12,566 bases of DNA, taken from positions 1 through 12,566 of the forward strand of contig JADGIF010000260.1 of assembly GCA_018985225.1 (NCBI GenBank). Reading direction: 5' to 3'. The notes under the pieces were generated by a model, which was given only the letters and a program-made list of their open reading frames with translations, was not told where the DNA came from and did not search any database. A program made the translations under genes and the position numbers. This DNA comes from Amoeboradix gromovi. Its lineage: Eukaryota > Sanchytriomycota > Sanchytriomycetes > Sanchytriales > Sanchytriaceae. Positions 1 through 6,936 of this stretch are shown here, piece after piece; the first letter of the stretch is position 1, and each line of letters opens with the position of its first letter.

Positions 1-171
1 ACCTCATATATTTGAAAGAGATGTAGGGTCTTCTAGTTTTATTTTGAAAAGAGGAATACAATCAATGAAAGAAAATTGGTATAACAGAAGATCTTTTATT
101 AATGATAGCATTTCCTGCGTATGGTGCACCTTTAAAAACGAGCTAGTCTAGTTTTTATATTTGGTGTCCCA
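1..171 (-). repeat. Dispersed repeat copy 1 (solo-LTR-like), cut by the window edge
   Basis: Read on the minus strand, this begins TGGGACACCAAATATAAAAA at 171 and runs to position 1. It matches 12342-12512 on the plus strand almost throughout, with about eight substitutions and three indels of 3-5 nt by eye. Its first part also matches 2512-2568. The TG start, the length of at least 171 nt and the lack of coding sequence fit a solo long terminal repeat, but the other end lies outside the window, so neither a CA end nor a target duplication can be checked. A non-LTR origin is possible. Confidence 0.75.
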
Positions 172-340
172 TTCGTTGGAACCAAAATTAAATGGTTATT
201 TCTAGTAATTGATCAGCAGTACTGATAAGAATAGACAGTATCGTAGCGATAAAACTCATTCAGTCGTGGTAAATATGCTATTCAATTAGAATTGATTGTT
301 TACATGGTAAGATAATAAGAATATTAATACTCAAGGTAAG

Positions 341-346
341 TTTATT
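341..346 (-). terminator. AATAAA poly(A) signal overlapping the FKBP stop codon
   Basis: On the minus strand the last codons read AAA AAA TAA A, so the TAA stop lies inside an AATAAA hexamer. Its use as a polyadenylation signal is inferred from position only. Confidence 0.4.
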
Positions 347-1574
347 TTTTAGATTTAGAACTAGTAATCTTTAACATCTTAATGTCAAAAACTAGAGTAG
401 AACTACCTGGAATTCCCGAGGAGCCACGTTTACCATAGGCTAAATTAGGAGGGATGGTCAATTTTCTGGTTGATCCTTCCGTCATTCCAATAATTCCTAA
501 ATCCCAACCTTTAATAACATCTCCTTTGCCCAAAGAAAAGGAAAATGGTTTTCCTTTCATGTTACTATCAAAGGTTTTACCATTAGCTAAACGGCCTAAA
601 TATCTAACTGAAACTTTATCTCCGTTTTTTGCTTTATATCCGTTTTGAGTATTCATATCTTTAATAACAATTCCTTCTTTGGTTACACGCTCGCTTTTAT
701 TAGGTTTTTCTGAATTTGTGACTTCCTTCTCCGCCACCTTTTGCTTCTTTTGAGGAATCGCATCCGCTTGCTGTTTCCTCTTTTGACCCGGTTGTTGAAA
801 CTCCACAACGGCATCTTTTACTGACCCCTCTGATTCTGATTCTGACTTATCACTTCCAGAAAGATTTTGCAAAAACTCTTCAATGTCTTTATCAGTTACA
901 GTCTCTTTACCGGTAGACTCTTTGACTGCTGCTACAAGCTCCTGCATTTCTTGTTCCTCGGTCATCTCTTCATTCTCGCCATCTTCAGTTAATGAATGAA
1001 TGTAGGCTGCGACATCCTCTTCGTTAATGTTGTCCGACCCTTTCCACTTTTTTACTTCAGCCATGATAGCTTCAATCTCTTCCTCGTTCATCTCTTCCTC
1101 AACATCAGATCTCTCGTTTTCACCCTCCTGCATATCAACATCAACATCTTTCTCAACAGTGCTCACTGAATTATCTGGATTGTTGTGCTGTTCCACTATT
1201 TCAGTAATCTTTGCTTCAGATTCCTGGTCAATAGATTCAGAAAGGTCAGATTCTGCTACATCGTATTCGTAATTGTCGAATTCTTCCATGTCTTCATTAT
1301 CAGCTAAAACTTCGCCAATTAATGATAATTCATTTGGACCATCAGACTCAAACGTAACTACTTCGCCAGCATCAAAGGTGCATTCAAATGCAATCTGCTC
1401 ATGTTTGTTCGCAGTCAAATGACCTAATACAAAAGTTTGTTCATCAACAGTTACCTTCAATGATGTTCTTCCCTCCTTAAAAGTTCTTAATGAACATGAT
1501 GTCACTCTTATCGGCATGTGGATGGTCTGCGTGTATTTCTTAGTGTTATCAATGTTCAATCCTAAAAATGCCAT
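342..1574 (-). CDS. FPR4: Nucleoplasmin-like FKBP-type peptidyl-prolyl isomerase (Fpr3/Fpr4, FKBP39 type), 410 aa
   Basis: This is a nuclear proline isomerase of the histone-chaperone FKBP family. Residues 1-93 resemble the nucleoplasmin-like fold (the start MAFLGLNI is typical of FKBP39-like proteins). Residues 94-260 are very acidic, residues 264-300 are Lys-rich (KRK, QKKQK) and probably nuclear-targeting, and residues 300-410 form a complete FKBP domain. Expected pocket residues are present: Y325, F335-D336, F346, V353-I354, W357, Y380 and F396. The frame opens further back with a TTG at 1580, but the first ATG at 1574 matches the family start. The acidic arm holds two similar modules at residues 165-200 and 208-243, described in the findings. 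The family binds histones and acts on chromatin and rDNA in yeast; that role here is inference. No intron is needed. Confidence 0.93.
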   Translation of the reverse strand: MAFLGLNIDNTKKYTQTIHMPIRVTSCSLRTFKEGRTSLKVTVDEQTFVLGHLTANKHEQIAFECTFDAGEVVTFESDGPNELSLIGEVLADNEDMEEFDNYEYDVAESDLSESIDQESEAKITEIVEQHNNPDNSVSTVEKDVDVDMQEGENERSDVEEEMNEEEIEAIMAEVKKWKGSDNINEEDVAAYIHSLTEDGENEEMTEEQEMQELVAAVKESTGKETVTDKDIEEFLQNLSGSDKSESESEGSVKDAVVEFQQPGQKRKQQADAIPQKKQKVAEKEVTNSEKPNKSERVTKEGIVIKDMNTQNGYKAKNGDKVSVRYLGRLANGKTFDSNMKGKPFSFSLGKGDVIKGWDLGIIGMTEGSTRKLTIPPNLAYGKRGSSGIPGSSTLVFDIKMLKITSSKSKK

Positions 1575-1730
1575 TTGCAATAGTTTCGTCCGTTCCCCTT
1601 TTTATTGTACAAATTCCTAACCTTGAAACAAGATGCGAGTTGATACTTACGGAATTCCTGCTTTTTTTGGAAGATCAAGAATTATTACAGATATACTAGA
1701 AAATCCAGTTGCTCCATTGCAGTTGTTGCC

Positions 1731-1916
1731 TTAGCTTCCACTACCCTGATGCGGGATTGGATAGGGGTGCATGTTCCTTGCTGGCAATTCGTTTCTCTCT
1801 ACTTTCAAATGGCATTTTTTACATGTGTGTATCTCCAAGTTGGTTTTCTTCAGAGTGCCATACCTTGTGCATCTTTGACAAGTAAATGGTTCATTACATT
1901 CTACTAGTGTCTTCTC
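1731..1916 (-). pseudogene. Zinc-ribbon ORF relic A (unrecognised)
   Basis: A 61-codon open stretch without a start codon ends in TAA at 1731. It encodes a clear C-x2-C-x15-C-x2-C pattern (CQRC at about 1869-1880, CKKC at about 1812-1823), followed by LPARNMHPYPIPHQ. The latter segment recurs, with a four-residue insertion, in relic B at 12242-12297 on the same strand. Similarity between A and B continues beyond A's stop only after a frame change (an AKA-x-T-A-x3-L-x2-L-V pattern), so at least one copy, probably both, is broken. I do not recognise the protein. It could instead be the last exon of a gene whose upstream exons I cannot join. Confidence 0.4.
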
Positions 1917-2511
1917 TTACTTTACAATTGAGCGTCAAAGCTATTTGAATTAATAATGGGACATTATAGCCATATTCTCGGCTGCTTTACTTGATATCTG
2001 GACAGCATTTGAATTGTGCAAAATGCTGGCAAATAAATCTAGCCATACGTTTTTTGCGAAATAAATACATATCTTTTTGCGACAGTCGACTCTTAGCTTC
2101 TTGATGTGTTTGAAAATTTTACATGAAATCTATTTATACAGTCATTATCTTCCTTTGAATCTTTTTGATTTTTCATTTTATTCATAGACTATTTTACAAG
2201 TGCGAAAGACTATATTTTATATCCGTTAGAAGTTTCCTTAAATTTGACAAACTCTGGCTACGGTAATTTGGGCACTTGTCATGTATGAGAAAAACAATTC
2301 TTTTGTTATATTCAGTTACAAAACTCTAGTAAGACACTACATTGGACTGATAGAATTCGATTCATTGTATTAAAACTAACCCTAATTACTCTTTCATCAT
2401 TGCAACTGTTATTACCATAGATGGTTTATTTAATTAAATTTAATATCTGTAAAAGTGCAAAATAAATAATCTTTATTTACTAGGTTTGTCAACATAACGC
2501 TTACTATGCTC
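1917..2511. other. Gene-poor stretch with one start-less open segment
   Basis: No convincing gene is seen. The minus strand carries a 59-codon open segment at 1950-2129 (contains LFASILHNSNAVQISSKAAE) with no early ATG. It lies just upstream of relic A but in a different frame, and I found no GT-AG intron that joins the two. It may be more of the same decayed gene. No tRNA A/B box pair was found. Confidence 0.35.
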
Positions 2512-2568
2512 CTTATGGAGCACCTCCTTTAAAAACGACTTGGTCTAGTTTTTATATTTGGTGTCCCA
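2512..2568 (-). repeat. Dispersed repeat copy 3, partial and diverged
   Basis: On the minus strand this starts TGGGACACCAAATATAAAAA at 2568 and matches the first ~55 nt of the repeats at 1-171 and 12342-12512, including GTCGTTTTTAAAGG and the TGC-CCATA segment. Beyond about 2512 it diverges, although an AT-rich AATAAAGAT tract near 2470 may be a weak continuation. It is either an older or truncated copy, or a related subfamily sharing only its 5' end. Confidence 0.65.
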
Positions 2569-2939
2569 CTTATAGGTCAGGCATAAAAAACAAGGGACAA
2601 AAGTATGGTGCTCTTTTTGAAAATCTGGGCATGTTTGTCAAGTGAAGTCTAGTGCATGTTGTAACAATTTTTAAGGAATACAAGATCTGCCTGAGACTCA
2701 TATGAGAGAAGCTTGCCAGAGAAAAAGCAGTGTCAAGGTTTTTTCTTTTAAGCTTTAGGTGATGCAATATAGTTAACTCTGTAAAAAGTGGTATCGATTT
2801 TGTTAAAGTGAATTCATCTCTACTTCTCTGATACCACTCTACTTATGAACTCTCATTAAAGAGCCTCATTGAATAATATTTACATTAACATTCCATTGCA
2901 ATGTCTTAAATGAAGTTCATCATAAAATGCAGACAAATA
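2569..2939. other. Intergenic stretch, nothing recognised
   Basis: This lies between repeat copy 3 and the end of the mL46 gene. The 65-codon minus-strand frame here has no recognisable composition or motif, and no RNA gene was seen. The 3' UTR of the mL46 gene must lie in its right part. Confidence 0.4.
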
Positions 2940-3392
2940 TTATTTACTTAAAATTACTTTCAAATGATTTTCAATTGGAACATCTTCCGCGAGAACCCAT
3001 TCTCCGTCTATTGGTTCTGTTGCGTATGCTTTCATTATATAGGTGTTATCATTATAATGCCCGATTGGCTTCCTACCTAATACCCAGAATTTTTCTACTC
3101 CGATCGCCTTGAGTATTCTCTTTGCAGCGTTAGCAAATGATTCATTATCATCTACTACTCCAAGTGGAAGCTTTCCGTCGCTTAGTAAGTACACATGTGA
3201 AAATTGGTTTTTAAAATATAATCCATTTGGTTCATTAACCTTCTGTATTGCGTTATTCTCTTCCTCCCTAAAAGCTGGATATATATCTACTTTACTGTTG
3301 AGGTTTACCTTTGGCATACCCATGGCGCTGCTGCTTGTCCTCTGCTTTATTGGTGGTCTTTGAAGAAGAATTGCAATCGACAATTTCCCCAT
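2940..3392 (-). CDS. MRPL46: Mitochondrial large ribosomal subunit protein mL46 (Nudix-like fold), 150 aa
   Basis: This protein is a probable structural part of the mitochondrial large ribosomal subunit. The N-terminus has the family's LLQRPP motif (residues 9-14). Residues 60-150 follow the degenerate Nudix-like core: a strand ending VYLL, a KLPLGVV turn followed by a helix AAKRIL, then FWVLGRKPIGHY (family counterpart FLGNAPCGHY) and a C-terminal EWVLAEDVP strand. No catalytic Nudix box is evident, as expected for mL46. At 150 aa it is shorter than the human or yeast proteins, mostly through a reduced linker after residue 20. The ATG at 3392 is followed directly by the conserved N-terminus. 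It sits 28 nt downstream of the next gene on the same strand. Identification rests on short motifs, so it is probable rather than certain. Confidence 0.72.
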   Translation of the reverse strand: MGKLSIAILLQRPPIKQRTSSSAMGMPKVNLNSKVDIYPAFREEENNAIQKVNEPNGLYFKNQFSHVYLLSDGKLPLGVVDDNESFANAAKRILKAIGVEKFWVLGRKPIGHYNDNTYIMKAYATEPIDGEWVLAEDVPIENHLKVILSK

Positions 3393-3420
3393 GTTTCTTG
3401 GATGTCACCTAAGATTAAGC

Positions 3421-4467
3421 TCATGCTTCAAATTCTTTCTGAATTATGGTATCTACAAGTTGCTCCAATTCAGAGTCAACTTCTGAACAAACTGAGTCGA
3501 GTAAAACATACCTTAATTCCATTATAGCTCTCTGGATCAAATGCCATTCCTTGTTATCCACAGCAGACTTCAAGTATTTTATCCTCTGTGATCTTTCTGT
3601 CTTCACAAACTCAACTATGTTTTGACCGACTTTGTAGTTGTAATCTTTGTCCATCACTGGATTTATCTCTACTGACTTCTGCATTTTATCAGGTGCATTC
3701 TTAATTATGTGTATAAGTGGATCCTTAGGGTATATTCTCGTAGTAAAAGTAGAATTATTCTTTCCGCCACAAGCTGCAGGTCCATCGAGTAGTCTCTGGA
3801 TTTTCATTCTTTTATTTTGAAGCTCGCGCTGTATCTCCGATTTTTGGCACGTCTTGCCGCTTTTAGTTAAAGAGAACACCTTATCTTCCTGAAAAAATGG
3901 ATCAGAACTAGATTTTAAATTTAAATTCGGTTTAGGTGCTCGCTCGATTTCGCTAACTTTATTCAAACTACAATCCACGTTGGCCCTGATGATTTTTTCC
4001 GAATCCTCTACGAAATTTCTAACATCACTTGACTTTGGATGTGAATCAATGATATTGGAGGCTTGGATACTTGTCATACTTTTATATTTAGGCATCTCTA
4101 AAAGTTTTAAAGTCATACCTTTCAAATCGTCCTCCTTATTTTTAGCATTGTTAGTTCTGCTATCCTGCTTCAAGTGAGAATTGTTTGGAATCGCCCTTTT
4201 TGATTTTGGCCTTTTAAGAGTGGCATCGCTATGATTCCTTATAATTTTGTTGTTTTTATTTAAAGCTGTACTTCTTTCTTGAATCATGTTGTGAAGAGCT
4301 TTATTTATTCTAAAATCAGATTCAATCAAATTCCCAATTCCCTGTTGTTTACCATTTGACATGGTTAAACCTGAGCGAGTCTTGGAATCGACTTGAACTG
4401 GGGATAAATCAAAATTCTTTTTTTTCACTTGAAAGGGATTAACTTTGAGATCATAATTGAATTGCAT
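3421..4467 (-). CDS. Unrecognised 348-aa basic, Lys/Asn/Ser-rich protein
   Basis: The open frame is intact and runs from ATG at 4467 to TGA at 3421. Residues 1-210 are rich in Lys, Asn and Ser, with short basic clusters (KRPKSKRA near residue 85), and look largely disordered. The segment around residues 215-245 is basic and helical (QRELQNKRMKIQRLL). Residues 277-348 look like a folded all-helical C-terminal domain with a Trp (EWHLIQRAIMELR) and an acidic final helix (EVDSELEQLV). I see no signal peptide, membrane segment or known domain. Genes lie close on both sides (28 nt and 69 nt). Function is unknown; nuclear or cytoskeletal scaffolds often have this build, but that is only a guess. Confidence 0.75.
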   Translation of the reverse strand: MQFNYDLKVNPFQVKKKNFDLSPVQVDSKTRSGLTMSNGKQQGIGNLIESDFRINKALHNMIQERSTALNKNNKIIRNHSDATLKRPKSKRAIPNNSHLKQDSRTNNAKNKEDDLKGMTLKLLEMPKYKSMTSIQASNIIDSHPKSSDVRNFVEDSEKIIRANVDCSLNKVSEIERAPKPNLNLKSSSDPFFQEDKVFSLTKSGKTCQKSEIQRELQNKRMKIQRLLDGPAACGGKNNSTFTTRIYPKDPLIHIIKNAPDKMQKSVEINPVMDKDYNYKVGQNIVEFVKTERSQRIKYLKSAVDNKEWHLIQRAIMELRYVLLDSVCSEVDSELEQLVDTIIQKEFEA

Positions 4468-4512
4468 TGATATGTTTCAGATATCTCTAAATCGAGTAAT
4501 TTAAAAACTATA

Positions 4513-4518
4513 TTTATT
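4513..4518 (-). terminator. AATAAA poly(A) signal 18 nt after the receptor gene stop
   Basis: A canonical AATAAA on the minus strand lies just past the TAA at 4537 and before the next gene's start at 4467. The assignment is positional. Confidence 0.4.
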
Positions 4519-4536
4519 CTCTAACTCCAGTACAAT

Positions 4537-5739
4537 TTAATCATATAACCCCAAGTTACCGTATAACACCAGTTTAACCTCCTTCATAACTTGATCTAAA
4601 ATTGCATAATTCTTTTCGTTAAATGCAACTTGTACTTTTTTGCTCAGAGTATAGCTTATGTTTATCTCCATATCTGCGTTTTTCTTGATATATTTCTTGA
4701 ATATATCTTCACATGCAGTTTCGATTTGGTCCCTTTGCTGCAGTAGCTTCATCTTATCATAGTCCTCCTTAAAGAGCACCAGCTCCAGACAAAATCTCTC
4801 AGCAGCTTTTCTTTTTAGACCATCAATGTCAAGGGAAACCGAAATTATGCTGCCACGTCTCAACTTTTCAGATTTAATCTTTTCATGTTTCCATGCTAAG
4901 ACATTAGGAAGTACAACGCTTAACAAATGACCAACTATGGCTAGCAGCAAAACTGAAATAGTCCAATTCCTGTAGCCTGATAATCTTAAAATAACGCCGA
5001 GAATCATACAGATTGGTAGTACTACACATATTAGCAAAGTAAACTCGTTTTTTAAAAAATAGGGATCAGTTGATTTTCTCAATAGGTATGACACGAAGAA
5101 GGAAAATGTGATAATAACTACAAAGAAGAGGTACAGAGGAAAATAGAATGTTATTTTGCAATCTGGCTCAAAAACGGTGTCTCTATTTAAAAACAAGATA
5201 GCAGTAGCTATCACAGCACCTGACAACATAAAAATCACAGAACACTTAAAGATGAACTGAGGCTTAAAAAACCGGTTTTGGTTCAGATGGTCTTCTATTA
5301 CGCTATCTCTTTCCAAATTTCCATTTTTTAACTTCCTCTCCAGTGATCCAACCCTCAAAATAAGGCGTTCAAACCAATTCATTTTCTCAGTGTAGATTCT
5401 AAACTCTTCAGCGTGTGATATTTTTATCATTCCATAATTCTTCTCATACAATAGGCATATCCCCCTTACGCTATAAGTGAAAAGAACTAGTCCAAAAAAT
5501 ATGTACCTCGTATATAAGTGATAAACACACGGGGTTAATACATATATATCGTAGAAAGCACTTAATAGCATCAAGTTTTCACAAAAGCTTAAGTAAATTA
5601 CAAATGAAAATATCATAACGTTAAGTAAACCTCTCTTTGCAAAAATGGGATCGTTTCTATTTACAAAAGTCGCGATGGCCCAAAATAAGACCCAAAGTAA
5701 AGTGAACACTATTGCTGCTGCATATGAATTTAGTTCCAT
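4537..5739 (-). CDS. Seven-transmembrane receptor fused to an RGS domain (AtRGS1/GprK-like), 400 aa
   Basis: This is a probable plasma-membrane regulator of a heterotrimeric G protein alpha subunit, with RGS domains accelerating GTP hydrolysis. Seven hydrophobic segments are visible at about residues 7-26, 38-60, 76-98, 162-184, 196-220, 232-253 and 258-281, with a long charged loop between the third and fourth. The EPDCKITFYFP segment before TM5 resembles the equivalent DKC...WTFP of AtRGS1. Residues ~302-396 match the later half of an RGS domain (IFKKYIKKNADMEINIS, with the conserved Asn360 Gal-pha contact, then a helix ending KEVKLVLYGNL). The early RGS helices are short and divergent, so catalytic activity is uncertain. 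The ATG at 5739 has a good context (A at -3, G at +4). An out-of-frame 8-codon upstream ORF ends across it. Confidence 0.82.
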   Translation of the reverse strand: MELNSYAAAIVFTLLWVLFWAIATFVNRNDPIFAKRGLLNVMIFSFVIYLSFCENLMLLSAFYDIYVLTPCVYHLYTRYIFFGLVLFTYSVRGICLLYEKNYGMIKISHAEEFRIYTEKMNWFERLILRVGSLERKLKNGNLERDSVIEDHLNQNRFFKPQFIFKCSVIFMLSGAVIATAILFLNRDTVFEPDCKITFYFPLYLFFVVIITFSFFVSYLLRKSTDPYFLKNEFTLLICVVLPICMILGVILRLSGYRNWTISVLLLAIVGHLLSVVLPNVLAWKHEKIKSEKLRRGSIISVSLDIDGLKRKAAERFCLELVLFKEDYDKMKLLQQRDQIETACEDIFKKYIKKNADMEINISYTLSKKVQVAFNEKNYAILDQVMKEVKLVLYGNLGLYD

Positions 5740-5765
5740 TATTGATGTGGCTTGACTCGTTTCAT
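5739..5765 (-). promoter_or_regulatory. Upstream ORF (MKRVKPHQ) whose stop overlaps the receptor start codon
   Basis: An ATG at 5765 opens eight codons and ends with TAA. The final A of that stop is the first base of the receptor's ATG (TAATG). If it lies in the 5' UTR it could restrain translation or allow termination-reinitiation. Whether the transcript begins upstream of it is not known. Confidence 0.4.
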
Positions 5766-5801
5766 CCGAATTATTTTATAATCGAAAATACAATAAATCT
5801 A

Positions 5802-5807
5802 TTTATT
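5802..5807 (-). terminator. AATAAA poly(A) signal overlapping the DAHP synthase stop codon
   Basis: The gene ends CAA TAA A on the minus strand, placing the stop inside AATAAA. The same arrangement occurs at the FKBP and RPC2 stops. Confidence 0.4.
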
Positions 5808-6864
5808 GAAAGTCCTTCCAAGCGTCATTTAGTTTTTTGAGAACCAACTCTGTATCGCTCCATCCAATACAAGCGTCAGTGATACTTTTCCCATAAACCA
5901 AATTCACACTATCATTTAGCTTTTGAGATCCTTCCACAAGATTACTTTCAATCATAACCCCAAGCAAATTCTTTCCAATGATGTCTCTTGATTCACATAA
6001 TGAATTAACAACTTCCACTTGTTTTTTATATTGCTTTTGACTGTTCCCGTGCGAACAGTCGACCATGATCTTAGATGTTAAATCGTTTTTTTCCAGCAAA
6101 TCAACCACTCCAAGAACTGATTTCTGGTCGTAATTAGGGCCCTTTTTGGAGCCCCTCAAAATTACATGGACATCCTGGTTGCCAGTTGTTTCTACAATAG
6201 CTGTCAAACCTTGTTTAGTGACCGACAAGAAGCAATGCGGGGATCTTGATGCCATTAGAGCATCGATACAGATTTGATAGTCGCCAGAAGTACTGTTTTT
6301 AAAACCAATTGGCATAGATAATCCAGAAGACAGCTCACGATGTATTTGTGACTCAGTTGTTCTAGCGCCAATTGCACCCCAAGAAACAAGATCAGCGATA
6401 AATTGAGGTGATATGGTGTCCAAAAATTCAACAGCACACGGCAGTCCAATCTCGTTGATGTCTCTTAGTAAGCGCCTTGCAATTCTTAGGCCCTCGTTTA
6501 TTTTGAAACTACCGTCAAGGTTTGGATCGTTTATAAGCCCTTTCCATCCAACAGTTGTTCTAGGCTTTTCGAAATAAACTCGCATGACAAGAAATAAGTT
6601 TGGAAAACGATGGCTAATAGCCTCCAGATTCTTTGCATATTCCAAAGCACTAGCGGGATCGTGAATAGAACAAGGCCCAATGACTACTAAAAGACGGTTA
6701 TCAGTTCCGTTTAAAATTCTGCTGATCATATTTCGTCCTAGTTTAATAGTAAGTGCTGCATTCTCCGTTAATGGTATCTCTTCAAGCAAAATCTCAGGTG
6801 GTAGTAGAGGTCTTATTCTGGAAATGCGTAAATCGTCCAAGTCATTCAGAGTGTCGTACAACAT
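5803..6864 (-). CDS. ARO4: 3-deoxy-D-arabino-heptulosonate 7-phosphate synthase, class I (AroF/G/H type), 353 aa
   Basis: This enzyme condenses phosphoenolpyruvate with erythrose 4-phosphate, the first step of the shikimate pathway to aromatic amino acids. The protein aligns end to end with E. coli AroG (350 aa). Predicted metal ligands are Cys65 (GPCSIH), His272 (DCSHGNS), Glu306 (GVMIES) and Asp330 (KSITDACIGW). Substrate-binding R95, K100 and R102 lie in MRVYFEKPRTTVGWKGLIND, and the GARTTES motif follows. The N-terminal DDLRI...LLPP...ENAA segment and the EFLDTISPQ and SWGAIGARTTES motifs are closer to bacterial AroF/G/H than to yeast Aro3/Aro4 as I remember them. The start ATG at 6864 is preceded by an in-frame TAG. 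No transit peptide is evident, so a cytosolic enzyme is likely. The N-terminal extension suggests a feedback-regulated form, but which amino acid inhibits it cannot be read from sequence. Confidence 0.95.
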   Translation of the reverse strand: MLYDTLNDLDDLRISRIRPLLPPEILLEEIPLTENAALTIKLGRNMISRILNGTDNRLLVVIGPCSIHDPASALEYAKNLEAISHRFPNLFLVMRVYFEKPRTTVGWKGLINDPNLDGSFKINEGLRIARRLLRDINEIGLPCAVEFLDTISPQFIADLVSWGAIGARTTESQIHRELSSGLSMPIGFKNSTSGDYQICIDALMASRSPHCFLSVTKQGLTAIVETTGNQDVHVILRGSKKGPNYDQKSVLGVVDLLEKNDLTSKIMVDCSHGNSQKQYKKQVEVVNSLCESRDIIGKNLLGVMIESNLVEGSQKLNDSVNLVYGKSITDACIGWSDTELVLKKLNDAWKDFQ

Positions 6865-6936
6865 CGAAACAGTGCTAAGAAGGAGCCACTACTCATAAAA
6901 ATTAATGGAATCAATAATCTTTAACGATTTACTGCG

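Noticed and set aside
1027-1272. Plus-strand Ser/Thr-rich frame opposite the FKBP acidic arm
   Set aside because: Its composition is the mirror of GAA/GAT-rich codons on the real strand; it is a shadow.
2340-2370. AATTCGATTC as a tRNA B box
   Set aside because: No A box lies at the right distance and no cloverleaf can be drawn.
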